This document shows, one piece after another, positions 38,565 to 48,144 of a stretch of 64,000 nt of DNA. The notes beneath the pieces were generated by a model. It searched no databases. It saw nothing but the letters and a program-made list of their open reading frames with translations, and was not told the origin of the DNA. Source of the DNA: Candidatus Nitrotoga sp. AM1P. GTDB taxonomy: Bacteria; Pseudomonadota; Gammaproteobacteria; Burkholderiales; Gallionellaceae. Made by a program: the position numbers and the translations under genes. The stretch lies in the NCBI RefSeq assembly GCF_013168275.1, contig NZ_AP019547.1:310001-374000 (forward strand), read 5' to 3'. The first letter of the stretch is position 1. Each line of letters starts with the position of its first letter.

Positions 38565-38586
38565 GTCGCATCCAACAGGGTGCGAC
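38565..38586 (+). terminator. Hairpin after the PEGA-receptor gene
   Basis: GTCGCATCC pairs with GGGTGCGAC (one wobble) around AACA. It starts 43 bases after the receptor stop. No T-tract follows, so termination strength is uncertain. A 13-bp palindrome (CCAATATTATTGG, 38633-38645) a little further on may be an operator for the next receptor gene. Confidence 0.45.
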
Positions 38587-38771
38587 AATTTGTCACATTC
38601 CCCCAGTCTTAACATTAAGTTAACATCGCGCTCCAATATTATTGGTGAGCGGGTTAGTCGGTTAGCAACTGATGTAACTGTGATTAGTGATTTTGGATTT
38701 ATGTTGAGTGTACCGTGTAAAACTCAGTGCTACGGCGTGGGTTTTGCTAGCAAAATTTAGAGGGATAATTT

Positions 38772-40841
38772 ATGAGGTCTGGCTACAAATCACAGTATTT
38801 ATTAATCTTGGCTGCATTACCCTGCCTCGCATATGCAGACCATATAGTAAAAGATTTTGAGCCAACTCTCCCCACAGTCAATGTGACAGCTGAACGTGAC
38901 AAGCTGGGTGCATCATTGACTCAGCCAGATATCAAGCGAGCTACCAACGAAATTAATCAAACCGCTGGTGGTGTGGCTATTGTAGATGCCGAAAAGGTTC
39001 GCGAAGGTCGAGTATCAAATTTTGCCGATACTTTAGGACTTGCCACAGGTGTATTTGCTCAGTCTCGATTTGGAGCTGAAGAGACACGCTTATCTATACG
39101 GGGGTCAGGACTGCAACGTACATTTCATGGCCGTGGTATCAAGCTGATGCAAGACGGTATCCCAGTTAATCAAGCTGATGGCAGTTTTGATTTTCAGGCA
39201 ATCGAACCGCTGTCCACTCGTTATATTGAAGTTTATCGCGGAGCCAATGCACTTCGTTATGGAGCGACTAACCTGGGCGGTGCAATCAATTTTGTTTCTC
39301 CTACAGGTTACGATGCACCAAGATTTGAAACACGTGCAGAAATTGGCAGTTTTGACTATAAACGTTTCGGCGTTGCTACCGGTGGTGTTGTCGGTGACCT
39401 GGATTATTTCATCAATGCAAGCACCTTCAGCCAAGATGGTTATAGGGAATTTGCTAAACAAAATGCAAAACGGACAAATGCGAATATTGGCTATCGGTTC
39501 AACCCTGATTTAGAAACCCGTTTTTATCTTGGTTACGCGAATAGTGACTCTGAATTGCCAGGTAATCTGACTAAAGCTCAATTGAAGATTGACCCAAGCC
39601 GAGCGTTTCTGAGCCCTACCACCCTGCAACAAAAACGTGATATTGAGTTATTGCGCATAGCCAACAAAACCACATTACGTATGGGTAATACCCGTCTGGA
39701 AATTGGTGCTTTCTACTCTGAAAAAAACCTATTCCACCCTATTTTTCAAGTGCTGGATCAGGATAATCATGATTACGGCCTAGAAGTGCGCCTAGTAAAC
39801 GATAGTCAGCTATTCGGTTATAAGAACGAATTCGTGCTTGGCTTTACCCCTACCCGAGGTATCACACAGGAAGATCGCTGGGTAAACAATAAAGGCAACC
39901 GGGGTGGTCGCACCAACAAATCTGATCAGATTGCTACCAATATGGGGTTCTATGCTGAGAACCGCTTATTTGTATTGCCCAAACTCGCCGTGATTACCGG
40001 CGTGCAATATACCAAGTCCAAACGAGAATATATTGACAAATTTTTCGATACGCCAGCTCAAAATGAAAGTTTCAATGCAAACTATACTCAAACCAGCCCT
40101 AAAATTGGACTCTTGTATAACCATCTTCCCAATGTGCAATCTTATGCAAATCTTTCGCGCAGTTTCGAGCCCCCTTCATTTGGCGAACTGGCGGGAGGTT
40201 TAAAACCCAACATTGTTAAAGCTCAAAGCGGCACTACTTTTGAAATGGGTACACGTGGTAACAGCAAAAATATTGATTGGGACATCTCCGCTTATCATGC
40301 ACGATTGAGCAATGAGTTATTGCAGACTGCTGTTTTTGCGGGCGGTAATAATCCAGTTCCGGTGGCACAAACTACTAATGCTTCTCGAACAATACATGCT
40401 GGCCTTGAAATGGGGTTGACAGCACGCCTACCTTTCAATCTGGAATGGCGCCAAAATCTGTTAATTAACGAATTTCGCTTTGATGATGATCGCACTTATG
40501 GCAATCGCCGTCTGCCAGGTATACCCAGAACCTTGTTGCGCGGTGAGTTGAAGTATCGCTCAGGTGGTTTCTATATTGGCCCCACTATTGAAACTTCACC
40601 ACATCGATATGCGGTCGATTTTGCAGAGACCGTTTATGCAGATGGTTATACCATTTTTGGTTTAAAGATGGGCCAGCAATTGACCAAGCGACTTTCCTGG
40701 TTCCTGGAAGGGCGCAATCTTGCTGACCGTAAATATGTAGCCACCACCAGCGTGGTACTTAATCAAGGCGGTGCTGATGGCGCTCTATTTCTGCCTGGGG
40801 ATGGCCGTTCAGTCTATACCGGTGCGCAATGGAGATTTTAA
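38772..40841 (+). CDS. TonB-dependent siderophore/metal receptor (FecA-like)
   Basis: Outer-membrane receptor of 689 residues. Signal peptide about 22 residues (ends AYADH), then a plug with TLGLATGVFAQSRFG, RLSIRGSGLQRTFHGRG and IEVYRGANALRYGATNLGGAINF near residue 150. The barrel ends ...VYTGAQWRF with the aromatic C-terminus needed for assembly. The RGSGLQRTFHGRGI text resembles the FecA/copper-linked group; no N-terminal signalling domain is present. It precedes a BNR-repeat protein and a thioredoxin-like gene on the same strand. Substrate unknown; Fe or Cu chelate is plausible. Confidence 0.88.
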   Translation: MRSGYKSQYLLILAALPCLAYADHIVKDFEPTLPTVNVTAERDKLGASLTQPDIKRATNEINQTAGGVAIVDAEKVREGRVSNFADTLGLATGVFAQSRFGAEETRLSIRGSGLQRTFHGRGIKLMQDGIPVNQADGSFDFQAIEPLSTRYIEVYRGANALRYGATNLGGAINFVSPTGYDAPRFETRAEIGSFDYKRFGVATGGVVGDLDYFINASTFSQDGYREFAKQNAKRTNANIGYRFNPDLETRFYLGYANSDSELPGNLTKAQLKIDPSRAFLSPTTLQQKRDIELLRIANKTTLRMGNTRLEIGAFYSEKNLFHPIFQVLDQDNHDYGLEVRLVNDSQLFGYKNEFVLGFTPTRGITQEDRWVNNKGNRGGRTNKSDQIATNMGFYAENRLFVLPKLAVITGVQYTKSKREYIDKFFDTPAQNESFNANYTQTSPKIGLLYNHLPNVQSYANLSRSFEPPSFGELAGGLKPNIVKAQSGTTFEMGTRGNSKNIDWDISAYHARLSNELLQTAVFAGGNNPVPVAQTTNASRTIHAGLEMGLTARLPFNLEWRQNLLINEFRFDDDRTYGNRRLPGIPRTLLRGELKYRSGGFYIGPTIETSPHRYAVDFAETVYADGYTIFGLKMGQQLTKRLSWFLEGRNLADRKYVATTSVVLNQGGADGALFLPGDGRSVYTGAQWRF

Positions 40842-41179
40842 TGTCTAGTGCTTAATTGCATAAGCTAATATGCTGAAGTTGGTTGTCAATTAGGGATATG
40901 AATAGATACTAGTAAAACCTCTAATATTTATAGATCGTTTGACAGCTTTGTAGTCATCGATGTCCATGCAAACTATAAAGTAAACAAAAACTGGAACGCA
41001 ACAATGGAGATCGAAAATATTAATGACTACAAACACACTCTTTTTTACCCATTTCCATAACGCACATTTGTTGCCAATTTGCAATATAAATTCTAGGAAG
41101 ATCTTCATGAAGTTTTCATTTTGGGTTACGTTCCATAGCATAATGATTGTTATGTATTACCGGGTTTCTGGGTTGCATC
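40842..41179. other. Gap after the second receptor gene, no gene seen
   Basis: About 338 AT-rich bases. No gene, RNA or clear terminator. A minus-strand open frame here has no homologue-like features and is not called. Confidence 0.45.
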
Positions 41180-42463
41180 ATGAATAATACAATTAGACTG
41201 GAGATTTGGCGTCAGCGGTTAAGTGCCTGGTTGTTTGGCCATTGTCGTTGGGTCGGATTGATTTTCTGTTTGGCGATCAATGGAATGTGCATGGCTGCAG
41301 ACCATTCAGGTCATGGCTCTGCGAATCCCCAAGATATGGCAAAGATATGGAAAACCGCACTTGCCCGCCAGCCGCTTGCGGTCGCCGCCACGTTTGATGC
41401 CAGCGGCAAGCTGTGGCAGGCATCCGTGAAAGATGGTCATGTAATGGTGAGTCAGTCTGATAATCAGGGAAAAACCTTCAGCACGCCAGTTCCTGTTAAT
41501 ACAGAATCTGAGTTAGTGGCCGCGGTAGGTGAGAACCGTCCAAAAATTCTGGTAGGAAGCAATGGCAACGTCTACATTTCCTACACCCGGAACCTGGAGA
41601 CGCCTTTTGCCGGCAATATCCGTTTCAGCCGCTCGGTAGATGGAGGAAAAAGCTTTTCCGCACCCATTACGGTCAATAACAATCTGGATTCGATAACCCA
41701 CAGTTTCGACGCAATGGGTGTAAACGAGCGCGGCCAGATTTACATCGCCTGGCTGGACAAGCGCGATATCTCAATCGCTACAAAAAATGGGGCAAAATAC
41801 AGTGGGCTAGCGATCTACTACGCCCTTTCTGATGATGAAGGCAAAACTTTTCATACCAACATTAAAGCCGCCGATCATTCCTGCGAATGCTGCCGCGTGG
41901 CGATGGCAATGGATAAGGATGGCACCCCGATTATTGTGTGGCGGCATATTTTCGGTAAGAACATACGCGACCATGCCATGATGCGGCTTGATGGCAAGTC
42001 TCAACCTATCCGCCTAAGTTACGAAAACTGGGAAGTTGATGCCTGCCCTCACCATGGCCCAGCAATATCCATTGCTAACGACGGTAATTATCATTTTGTT
42101 TGGTTCAGCAACTCATCGGAACAGCACGGGTTGTTCTATTCTCACTCTTCCGATCAAGGCAAGCATTTTTCTCGTCCATTAAATTTTGGAAATTTCCAGG
42201 CGCAAGCCTCACACCCACATGTTTTGAGTCTGGGCCAACGCGTTTTTATCGTCTGGAAAGAATTTGATGGCATGGCTACTGGCATCTATCTGATACATTC
42301 CATTGATGGGGGTAACCTCTGGTCGGCTTCCAAAAAAATTGCCTCAACCACTGGCACTTCAGATTACCCATTCCTGGTCAGTGATGGCAATAAAAACTAT
42401 CTCTCCTGGAATACCGACAAAGAAGGCTACCGACTTATTAATTTAGCTGAGACCGCACAATGA
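41180..42463 (+). CDS. BNR-repeat (sialidase-fold) exported protein with Cys/His motifs
   Basis: A 427-residue protein, exported (basic start, then GLIFCLAINGMCMA before AADHSGHG). The body shows several Asp-box/BNR units: QSDNQGKTF, SVDGGKSF, SDDEGKTF, SSDQGKHF and SIDGGNLW, spaced 60-80 residues, as in six-bladed propellers. Two inserted motifs are not part of the propeller core: HSCECCRVAM near residue 230 and DACPHHGPAI near 285, which look like a metal or redox site. It probably is not a true sialidase. The next gene overlaps by four bases and is thioredoxin-like, so both may act in the periplasm on the cargo of the upstream receptor. Confidence 0.75.
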   Translation: MNNTIRLEIWRQRLSAWLFGHCRWVGLIFCLAINGMCMAADHSGHGSANPQDMAKIWKTALARQPLAVAATFDASGKLWQASVKDGHVMVSQSDNQGKTFSTPVPVNTESELVAAVGENRPKILVGSNGNVYISYTRNLETPFAGNIRFSRSVDGGKSFSAPITVNNNLDSITHSFDAMGVNERGQIYIAWLDKRDISIATKNGAKYSGLAIYYALSDDEGKTFHTNIKAADHSCECCRVAMAMDKDGTPIIVWRHIFGKNIRDHAMMRLDGKSQPIRLSYENWEVDACPHHGPAISIANDGNYHFVWFSNSSEQHGLFYSHSSDQGKHFSRPLNFGNFQAQASHPHVLSLGQRVFIVWKEFDGMATGIYLIHSIDGGNLWSASKKIASTTGTSDYPFLVSDGNKNYLSWNTDKEGYRLINLAETAQ

Positions 42464-42960
42464 AGTCCGGTGGCACGATAATTCAATGTCTGTTCGGTTT
42501 ATTGTTGTGCTTAAGTTCTGCTTATTCCTCGGCTGCACAAATAGCCAAACATTTTGTGCGCGGCAGTTATCAGGAAATTGTTTCAGCCCGTGTGGGTAAA
42601 CCTTTCATTATCAGTTTATGGTCTCTCGATTGCACATATTGCCACGACGATATGGTGCTGTTCGGCAAACTATCGAAAAAATACCATAACCTCGATTTAG
42701 TACTGATTTCAACTGATACCCCGGACCAAATGAAGGAAATTGCGCGCACGCTACAAAAATACCCTCTGAAAAAAGCTGAATCCTGGGTTTTTGCCGACAG
42801 TTTCGTTGAGCGCTTGCGTTACGAAGTGGATACGCAATGGTATGGAGAGCTGCCCCGCACCTATTTTTACGATGCGCAAGGGCACGCCTTAGCGTTAAGC
42901 GGCAAGTTGGATTATGCGCAAATTGAGCGATGGATACGCACAAGCAAAAAGAACGAATAA
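42460..42960 (+). CDS. Thioredoxin-like periplasmic protein (TlpA/ResA type)
   Basis: A 166-residue protein. Signal peptide (GLLLCLSSAYSSAA, about 26 residues), then a thioredoxin fold with the active site DCTYCHDD near residue 59 (CxxC), a strand LDLVLISTDTPDQ and the cis-Pro region ELPRTYFYDAQG near residue 130. Overlaps the BNR-protein stop by four bases, so it is co-translated. Likely keeps Cys residues of its partner reduced; the CECC motif of the BNR protein is an obvious candidate. Both are inference from gene order. Confidence 0.8.
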   Translation: MKSGGTIIQCLFGLLLCLSSAYSSAAQIAKHFVRGSYQEIVSARVGKPFIISLWSLDCTYCHDDMVLFGKLSKKYHNLDLVLISTDTPDQMKEIARTLQKYPLKKAESWVFADSFVERLRYEVDTQWYGELPRTYFYDAQGHALALSGKLDYAQIERWIRTSKKNE

Positions 42961-43012
42961 AAACTCGACACAGAATTTTAACTGTTACCAGTTCAATCTC
43001 AAGTCCCATAGG

Positions 43013-43218
43013 TTACATATTAGCGGACGCATCAACCAAGTTCTGGCAGTTGACATTGCTGAATAACAACAAGGTCGCTTCCTCGAAGACGACAACTACG
43101 AATTGCACATCCTCTCCTCCGACCCGCGCGAACTGGTGATGAACATTTTCAATATGGCGCTGATGTTGAGGTCATCATACCAAAAAACCTGCGAAATAGC
43201 GTAGCGGAGCATCTGTAA
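43013..43218 (+). pseudogene. Remnant of a WYL-domain transcriptional regulator
   Basis: No intact ORF, but the plus strand reads as the C-terminal end of a WYL protein. In one frame it gives FLEDDNYELHILSSDPRELV then MNIF; after a one-base shift near 43151 the text continues YGADVEVIIPKNLRNSVAE and stops at 43218. An in-frame TAA (about 43061-43063) lies further upstream. The ELVMNIF..GADVEV ending is typical of the WYL WCX region. WYL regulators commonly sit just upstream of type I-C cas3, which is exactly this place and direction. At least one frameshift and one stop, and loss of the N-terminal HTH, mean it cannot be functional. Confidence 0.75.
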
Positions 43219-43333
43219 ATGCGCTGGGGCGCTGCAGATAAATAACAATGGAAGGCTCACGTGTTAAGGCAGTGGTGGTGTTAGCATAGCAATCGATCCG
43301 ATAATTAAAATACTGTTTACGAGAAGATAAATA

Positions 43334-45619
43334 GTGACCATCCCTTACTTTGCCCATAGTGCCAACCGTGCAAACAAGTGGCACCCGCTTGCTGAGCATT
43401 TGGAGTGCGTAAGCCAGCGAGCTAGGGAGTTTAGCGGCGTACAACCGTGGGCGGCCGAAGCTGCTCTGGCCGGGTTGTTGCACGATCTGGGTAAATACGC
43501 TGACCGTTTTCAAGCGCGATTAAAAGGACAGGATTCTGGTCTTGATCACTGGTCGCAGGGAGCGTGGGTGGCGCTGGCCGAACATCGAGCCATTGCCGCT
43601 GCACTTGCGATTCAGGGACATCATGTTGGATTGCAAAACTGGAATTCTTTACGCTTGATGAATCCCCAGAGTCTCACGCAAAACCATCCATTCGGACTTG
43701 ACCTGAGTGATGACGACCACTTGCGACTCAAACAGCGTGCTGAGGCAGATGGATTGCTCTTCCATGCACCCGCTCAAACAGCGTTATCTCCCAAAAAAAT
43801 GGCACAAGCCGTCTCTTCCATGCTTGATGTGCGGATGCTCTTCTCGTGTTTAGTGGATGCCGACTTTCTTGACACCGAGGCGCACTTCGAGGGGGATGCG
43901 CAAGGCAAGTACGCTCGTCCTGAAGGGCCGAAGTTGGATGCCAGCGCGGCTCTTGCAGCACTCGATGCCCACATGGCGAAACTGCGAAATACTACTAGTG
44001 CGCAAACAGAGGTGCGGCAGGCGCGGCAGGACCTTTGGAGTGTGGCGGAGCGTGCAGGAAAAATGCAGTCAGGCTTGTTCACGCTGACAGCCCCCACCGG
44101 CTCCGGCAAGACACTGGCTATGCTCAAATTCGCGCTTGAACATGCAGCGAGGAATAACCTGAAACGCGTCGTTCTGGCAGTGCCGTTCCTATCAGTCATT
44201 GAACAAACAGCGCGCGAATATCGGAAGGTATTCAAATCTTTCCCGGACAACTTTGTGCTGGAACACCACAGCTTGGCCGGGTTAGGGGTTGAAGTGGAGC
44301 GGCATGATGCCGAAGGCGCAAGCGAATGTCAGCGCCGACTGCTGGCTGAGAACTGGGATGCACCGATTGTGTTGACCACCAATGTGCAACTGCTCGAATC
44401 TTTGTTTTCCAACCGCCCATCCTCCTGTCGCAAACTGCACAATCTGATGGAGTCGGTGATTCTGTTTGACGAAGCACAAAGCTTACCGGCAGGCCTTGTG
44501 GTGCCTACGCTTGCGGCATTATCGCACCTGTCATCGGCCTACCGTTCGAGCGTGGTTTTTGCCACCGCCACCCAACCCGCCTTTGACACACTGCACGCAG
44601 CGGTGACAAAGCACGCTGCGCAAGGCTGGCAACCTGAAGAAGCTGTGCCGGGACACGCTGAGATGTTCCGCGTGTTGGAACGGGTAAAGGTTTCATGGCC
44701 GAAGAATGGAGAAAAACGTAGCTGGGCTGAATTGGCCGCCGACTTGCGTAGCGATAGCGCAAAGCAGGTTTTGTGTGTTGTCAACCTCAAGCGGCATGTC
44801 CTCGCCCTGCTTGATGAGCTAACTGGAACGGAAGGATTGTTCCATCTTTCCACCAACATGTGTGCCGAACATCGTCGCACTGTCTTGAATCGAGTACGGA
44901 AACATCTCAAGTATGGAAAACCTTGCCGCTTGATTTCCACACAATGCGTCGAAGCCGGTGTTGATCTCGACTTCCCTTTGGTTTATCGCGCACTCGCGCC
45001 GCTGGAAGCCATTGCCCAAGCCGCCGGACGTTGCAACCGTGAAGGCAAACTCAATGAGCAAGGCCGTTTGGGCAAGGTGGTGGTGTTTGAGCCAAACGCC
45101 GAAGAAAACCTGCGGCGATGTTATCCCACGCACGCCTACTATCAAGCCGCTGAAGTCACACGAACGATGCTAACCCTGCACGGTGATCTGAATATCAACG
45201 ATCCTGCTCTGTTCCGCGACTATTACCGGCGACTTTATGATCTGAACAATCCGGCCAACCTGAATCAAGTATTGAACGATGCAATCACGGCACTGGACTT
45301 TCCAGAGGTTGCCAAGCACTACCGCCTCATCGACCAGAACTCCATTCAGGTTTTGGTTCCATGGGCAGATCGGTGGGATGAGTTTGATACATTGCGTAGC
45401 GAAGCCGAACGGGAAGGCATCTCCGCTAAGTGGATGCGCCGCGCACAGGGACTTGCTGTTAGCATTTACCAGACAATAGATGAGCCACCCGCTTGGGTAA
45501 TCCCGGCGAAGCTCAGGCGTGGTGGCACATCTGACGAGTGGTTTATCCTCGAAGGGGATTATTATGACGACACCCTTGGATTGAATCCGCCCAAGGGTGA
45601 GCAGGTTTTTATTGCATAA
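43334..45619 (+). CDS. cas3: Type I-C CRISPR helicase-nuclease Cas3
   Basis: Effector of 761 residues that unwinds and degrades target DNA after Cascade binding. N-terminal HD nuclease: HPLAEHL near residue 17, LLHDLGKY near 49, then DHWSQ near 68 and IQGHHVG near 88 supply metal ligands. Helicase: Walker A APTGSGKT near residue 253, DEAQSLP near 379, FATATQPAF near 413 and the motif VI QAAGRCNREG near 565. The length and the HD-first order are normal for I-C. Start is GTG at 43334. Head of the cas operon; the spacing to cas5c is 9 bases. Confidence 0.96.
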   Translation: MTIPYFAHSANRANKWHPLAEHLECVSQRAREFSGVQPWAAEAALAGLLHDLGKYADRFQARLKGQDSGLDHWSQGAWVALAEHRAIAAALAIQGHHVGLQNWNSLRLMNPQSLTQNHPFGLDLSDDDHLRLKQRAEADGLLFHAPAQTALSPKKMAQAVSSMLDVRMLFSCLVDADFLDTEAHFEGDAQGKYARPEGPKLDASAALAALDAHMAKLRNTTSAQTEVRQARQDLWSVAERAGKMQSGLFTLTAPTGSGKTLAMLKFALEHAARNNLKRVVLAVPFLSVIEQTAREYRKVFKSFPDNFVLEHHSLAGLGVEVERHDAEGASECQRRLLAENWDAPIVLTTNVQLLESLFSNRPSSCRKLHNLMESVILFDEAQSLPAGLVVPTLAALSHLSSAYRSSVVFATATQPAFDTLHAAVTKHAAQGWQPEEAVPGHAEMFRVLERVKVSWPKNGEKRSWAELAADLRSDSAKQVLCVVNLKRHVLALLDELTGTEGLFHLSTNMCAEHRRTVLNRVRKHLKYGKPCRLISTQCVEAGVDLDFPLVYRALAPLEAIAQAAGRCNREGKLNEQGRLGKVVVFEPNAEENLRRCYPTHAYYQAAEVTRTMLTLHGDLNINDPALFRDYYRRLYDLNNPANLNQVLNDAITALDFPEVAKHYRLIDQNSIQVLVPWADRWDEFDTLRSEAEREGISAKWMRRAQGLAVSIYQTIDEPPAWVIPAKLRRGGTSDEWFILEGDYYDDTLGLNPPKGEQVFIA

Positions 45620-45628
45620 GGAGGACAC

Positions 45629-46384
45629 ATGGCAAACGGCATGCACACATTGGAAGTCTGGGGCGATCTCGCCTGTTTCACCCGCCCCGAAATGAAGGTT
45701 GAACGATTTTCATATCCGGTTATTACTCCCTCGGCTGCACGCGGAATTTTTGATGCGATCTACTGGGATGGCATCCGGGAAAAGCAAGGTAAGGAAACCA
45801 TCATGCGCCCCTATTTTCACTGGCAAGTCAAGCGCATCGAGGTGATGGAACTACCACGTTACATTGCTTTGCGGCGCAACGAAGTGAAAGGATGTGTCCC
45901 CGGTACAGCAACGCTCAACAAGTGGATGTCAGGCAAGGAACAAGCCGAACCGCTTTGGGCTGACGGTAACGATGAAAGCACGGGGCGCACCCAACGCCAG
46001 ACAATGGCACTCAAAAACGTGCGTTATCGAATTACCGCGCAAATTGTTCCCAAGACCGGCTTTGCCTCCGACTACGGAAAATTCAACAGTCAATTTGAGC
46101 GTCGCGCTAAGCAGGGAAAATGTTTTCAGCAACCTTATTTTGGTTGCCGTGAGTTTCCCGCGTTTTTTGAATACGTTGAATCGCAAAACGCAAACGACCA
46201 TCCTCCCGCCGTCTTGGATCAGCACTTGGGTTTCATGCTTTACGACGTGTTTGATTTACGGAAAGAGGCTGTGCGTTTCAGTGACAAGCCTTTCATAACT
46301 CTGTTCGATGCCCATGTGCGTAACGGTGTGCTGGAAGTGCCACCATTCGACAGCGAGGCAGTAAAGAAATCGGGAGGCCAATAG
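45629..46384 (+). CDS. cas5: Cas5c (Cas5d), crRNA-processing endonuclease of type I-C
   Basis: A 251-residue RAMP protein. In type I-C, which lacks Cas6, Cas5c itself cuts pre-crRNA and caps the 5' handle. The glycine-rich N-terminal start has VWGDLACFTRPEMKVERFSY, and the ITPSAARGIFDAIYW motif near residue 33 is the family hallmark. The family's usual catalytic Tyr/Lys/His region falls in the KNVRYRIT area near residue 128. A strong ribosome site (AAGGAGG) sits before the ATG. The repeat is the 37-base I-C type ending ATTGAAAC, consistent with this enzyme. Confidence 0.94.
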   Translation: MANGMHTLEVWGDLACFTRPEMKVERFSYPVITPSAARGIFDAIYWDGIREKQGKETIMRPYFHWQVKRIEVMELPRYIALRRNEVKGCVPGTATLNKWMSGKEQAEPLWADGNDESTGRTQRQTMALKNVRYRITAQIVPKTGFASDYGKFNSQFERRAKQGKCFQQPYFGCREFPAFFEYVESQNANDHPPAVLDQHLGFMLYDVFDLRKEAVRFSDKPFITLFDAHVRNGVLEVPPFDSEAVKKSGGQ

Positions 46385-46386
46385 CC

Positions 46387-48144
46387 ATGCTGCAAGCACT
46401 GATGGATTACGGAAACGGTCTCGACTCCGAACCCGGCTTCAAAACCCGCGAAGTGCGCTGGTGCATCGAACTTGCCACAGACGGACGTTTTCTCAACGTG
46501 CTGCCATTGGGTGATGGAAAACGCGGAGCGATGCATCACCGTTGCCCGGATATGCACGCCATGAATGCGGGCGGCAAGTCTCACTTTCTGGTGGAGACTG
46601 TGCAGACAGTGGCGCTCATGTTCAAAGCCAACGAGGAAGCAAAGAAAATTGCCGGTACTGAAGATAAGCACGGGTTTTTTGTTGACATGTTAGGTAAGGC
46701 TAGCGATTCTGCTCCGGTACTCAGTGCGTTGGTAAACGCGCTGAAAAATGAAGCTTGCCTCAAAGATATACGTGGGGCACTGACCGATAGAAAGGCCAAG
46801 CCTGCCGATTGGCTCAGTTTTCGGATTGACGGCATTGATCCGCGCGAGGACAAAACTGTTCAGGCATGGTGGCGCGAATGGCGCAAGGCGGACATGGGCG
46901 GCGAATTACCCGATGCGGCTCCTATTCCAGGCAATGCTGTCAATGGCGCAATGGTATGCTTCCTCACTGGTGAGGCTACTCAGCCTTTGTTGACCCAACC
47001 AAAAATCACTGGTCTATCTGGCGTTGGTGGTTTGAGCATGGGGGATGTGATGGTCGGTTTTGACAAGGACGCTTTCGGCTCTTTCGGTCTGAATCAATCT
47101 GCCAACGCAGCCATGAGTGCCGAAGCTGCGCAGAAATATGTGGACGGCCTCAACGACTTGATACGTAACCATTCGCGTAAACTTGCCAACGCGCTGGTGG
47201 TTCATTGGTTCAAGGAGCAGGTTATCCCGCAGGAGGACATGCTGGAATGGCTCAATGACTTCGAATCTCAAGAGCTAAAAGAAGCTTCTGCACAGGGTGC
47301 AGCGCGACGCTTGCTCGATGCTATCCGTAGCGGTACGCGCGCGGATTTGAGTAACAATCATTATTATGCGTTGACGCTCTCCGGCGCATCCGGGCGAGTA
47401 ATGGTGCGCGACTGGCTGGAAGGACCTTTCGAGAATTTGGTGAGTAATGTCGAGGCGTGGTTTGCCGACCTCGCCATTGTTGCCCGCGACGGCAACGGGT
47501 CAGCCAACGATCCCAAGTTTATAGCGGTGTGTTGGGCGCTGGTGCGCGATCTCAAGGATTTGCCCGCACCCACCGCCGCCACACTTTGGAAAACTGCTAT
47601 CCAGCGTCTGCCCATCCCGCAACCCATCATGGCGCAAGCACTGGCACGTTTTCGCACTGATCTAGTTGATAAAGACCAACCCCCGTTCAACCATGCTCGC
47701 ATGGGTCTCATTAAAGCCTATTTCGTTCGACTCAACTCAGGAGGTAACACAACCATGACGGCCTATCTCAATCCCGACCACCCTGCACCCGCTTACCATT
47801 GCGGGCGACTGCTCGCCATACTTGCCAACCTGCAACGCGCGGCACTTGGCGATGTAGGCGCAGGCGTGGTGCAACGCTACTATGCTGCCGCCAGCCAGAC
47901 ACCTGGGCTGATTATCGGGCGTTTGGTTAGAAACGCATGCAACCACTTGGGCAAGCTCGAAGGCGGATTGGCCTACTGGTACGAAAGTCAGATTGCCGAT
48001 GTGATGGGGCGCTTGGGTGACGGTGCGCCGCGCATACTCGACCTTAACGGCCAAGGGCTGTTTGCCCTCGGCTATTACCAGCAACTCGCCGCGCTACGTG
48101 AAGGCAAAAAAACTAACGAAACTGCACAAGGAGAAAAGCAATGA
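46387..48144 (+). CDS. cas8c: Cas8c (Csd1), large subunit of type I-C Cascade
   Basis: A 585-residue protein, the PAM-reading large subunit. N-terminal [26 protein letters not shown] near residue 60 and [18 protein letters not shown] near 140 are characteristic of Csd1. The C-terminal 129 residues also form an independent small-subunit (Cas11c) reading, see separate entry. ATG preceded by GGAGG; two bases after cas5. The stop overlaps cas7 by four bases. Normal length. Confidence 0.95.
   Translation: MLQALMDYGNGLDSEPGFKTREVRWCIELATDGRFLNVLPLGDGKRGAMHHRCPDMHAMNAGGKSHFLVETVQTVALMFKANEEAKKIAGTEDKHGFFVDMLGKASDSAPVLSALVNALKNEACLKDIRGALTDRKAKPADWLSFRIDGIDPREDKTVQAWWREWRKADMGGELPDAAPIPGNAVNGAMVCFLTGEATQPLLTQPKITGLSGVGGLSMGDVMVGFDKDAFGSFGLNQSANAAMSAEAAQKYVDGLNDLIRNHSRKLANALVVHWFKEQVIPQEDMLEWLNDFESQELKEASAQGAARRLLDAIRSGTRADLSNNHYYALTLSGASGRVMVRDWLEGPFENLVSNVEAWFADLAIVARDGNGSANDPKFIAVCWALVRDLKDLPAPTAATLWKTAIQRLPIPQPIMAQALARFRTDLVDKDQPPFNHARMGLIKAYFVRLNSGGNTTMTAYLNPDHPAPAYHCGRLLAILANLQRAALGDVGAGVVQRYYAAASQTPGLIIGRLVRNACNHLGKLEGGLAYWYESQIADVMGRLGDGAPRILDLNGQGLFALGYYQQLAALREGKKTNETAQGEKQ
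47755..48144 (+). CDS. cas11c: Predicted internal Cas11c small subunit within cas8c
   Basis: In frame with cas8c (codon 457), an ATG is preceded by the perfect Shine-Dalgarno AGGAGGT (47739-47745) nine bases upstream. The product would be 129 residues starting [16 protein letters not shown] and sharing the cas8c stop. Type I-C systems are known to make Cas11 by internal translation of cas8c; the site here is stronger than most start sites in the operon, and the all-helical content ([19 protein letters not shown]) fits a small subunit. Position is inferred from the ribosome site and has not been shown experimentally. Confidence 0.8.
   Translation: MTAYLNPDHPAPAYHCGRLLAILANLQRAALGDVGAGVVQRYYAAASQTPGLIIGRLVRNACNHLGKLEGGLAYWYESQIADVMGRLGDGAPRILDLNGQGLFALGYYQQLAALREGKKTNETAQGEKQ

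Noticed and set aside
40890..41141. 83-aa minus-strand frame in the gap after the second receptor
   Set aside because: No ribosome site, biased AT-rich composition and no recognisable features.
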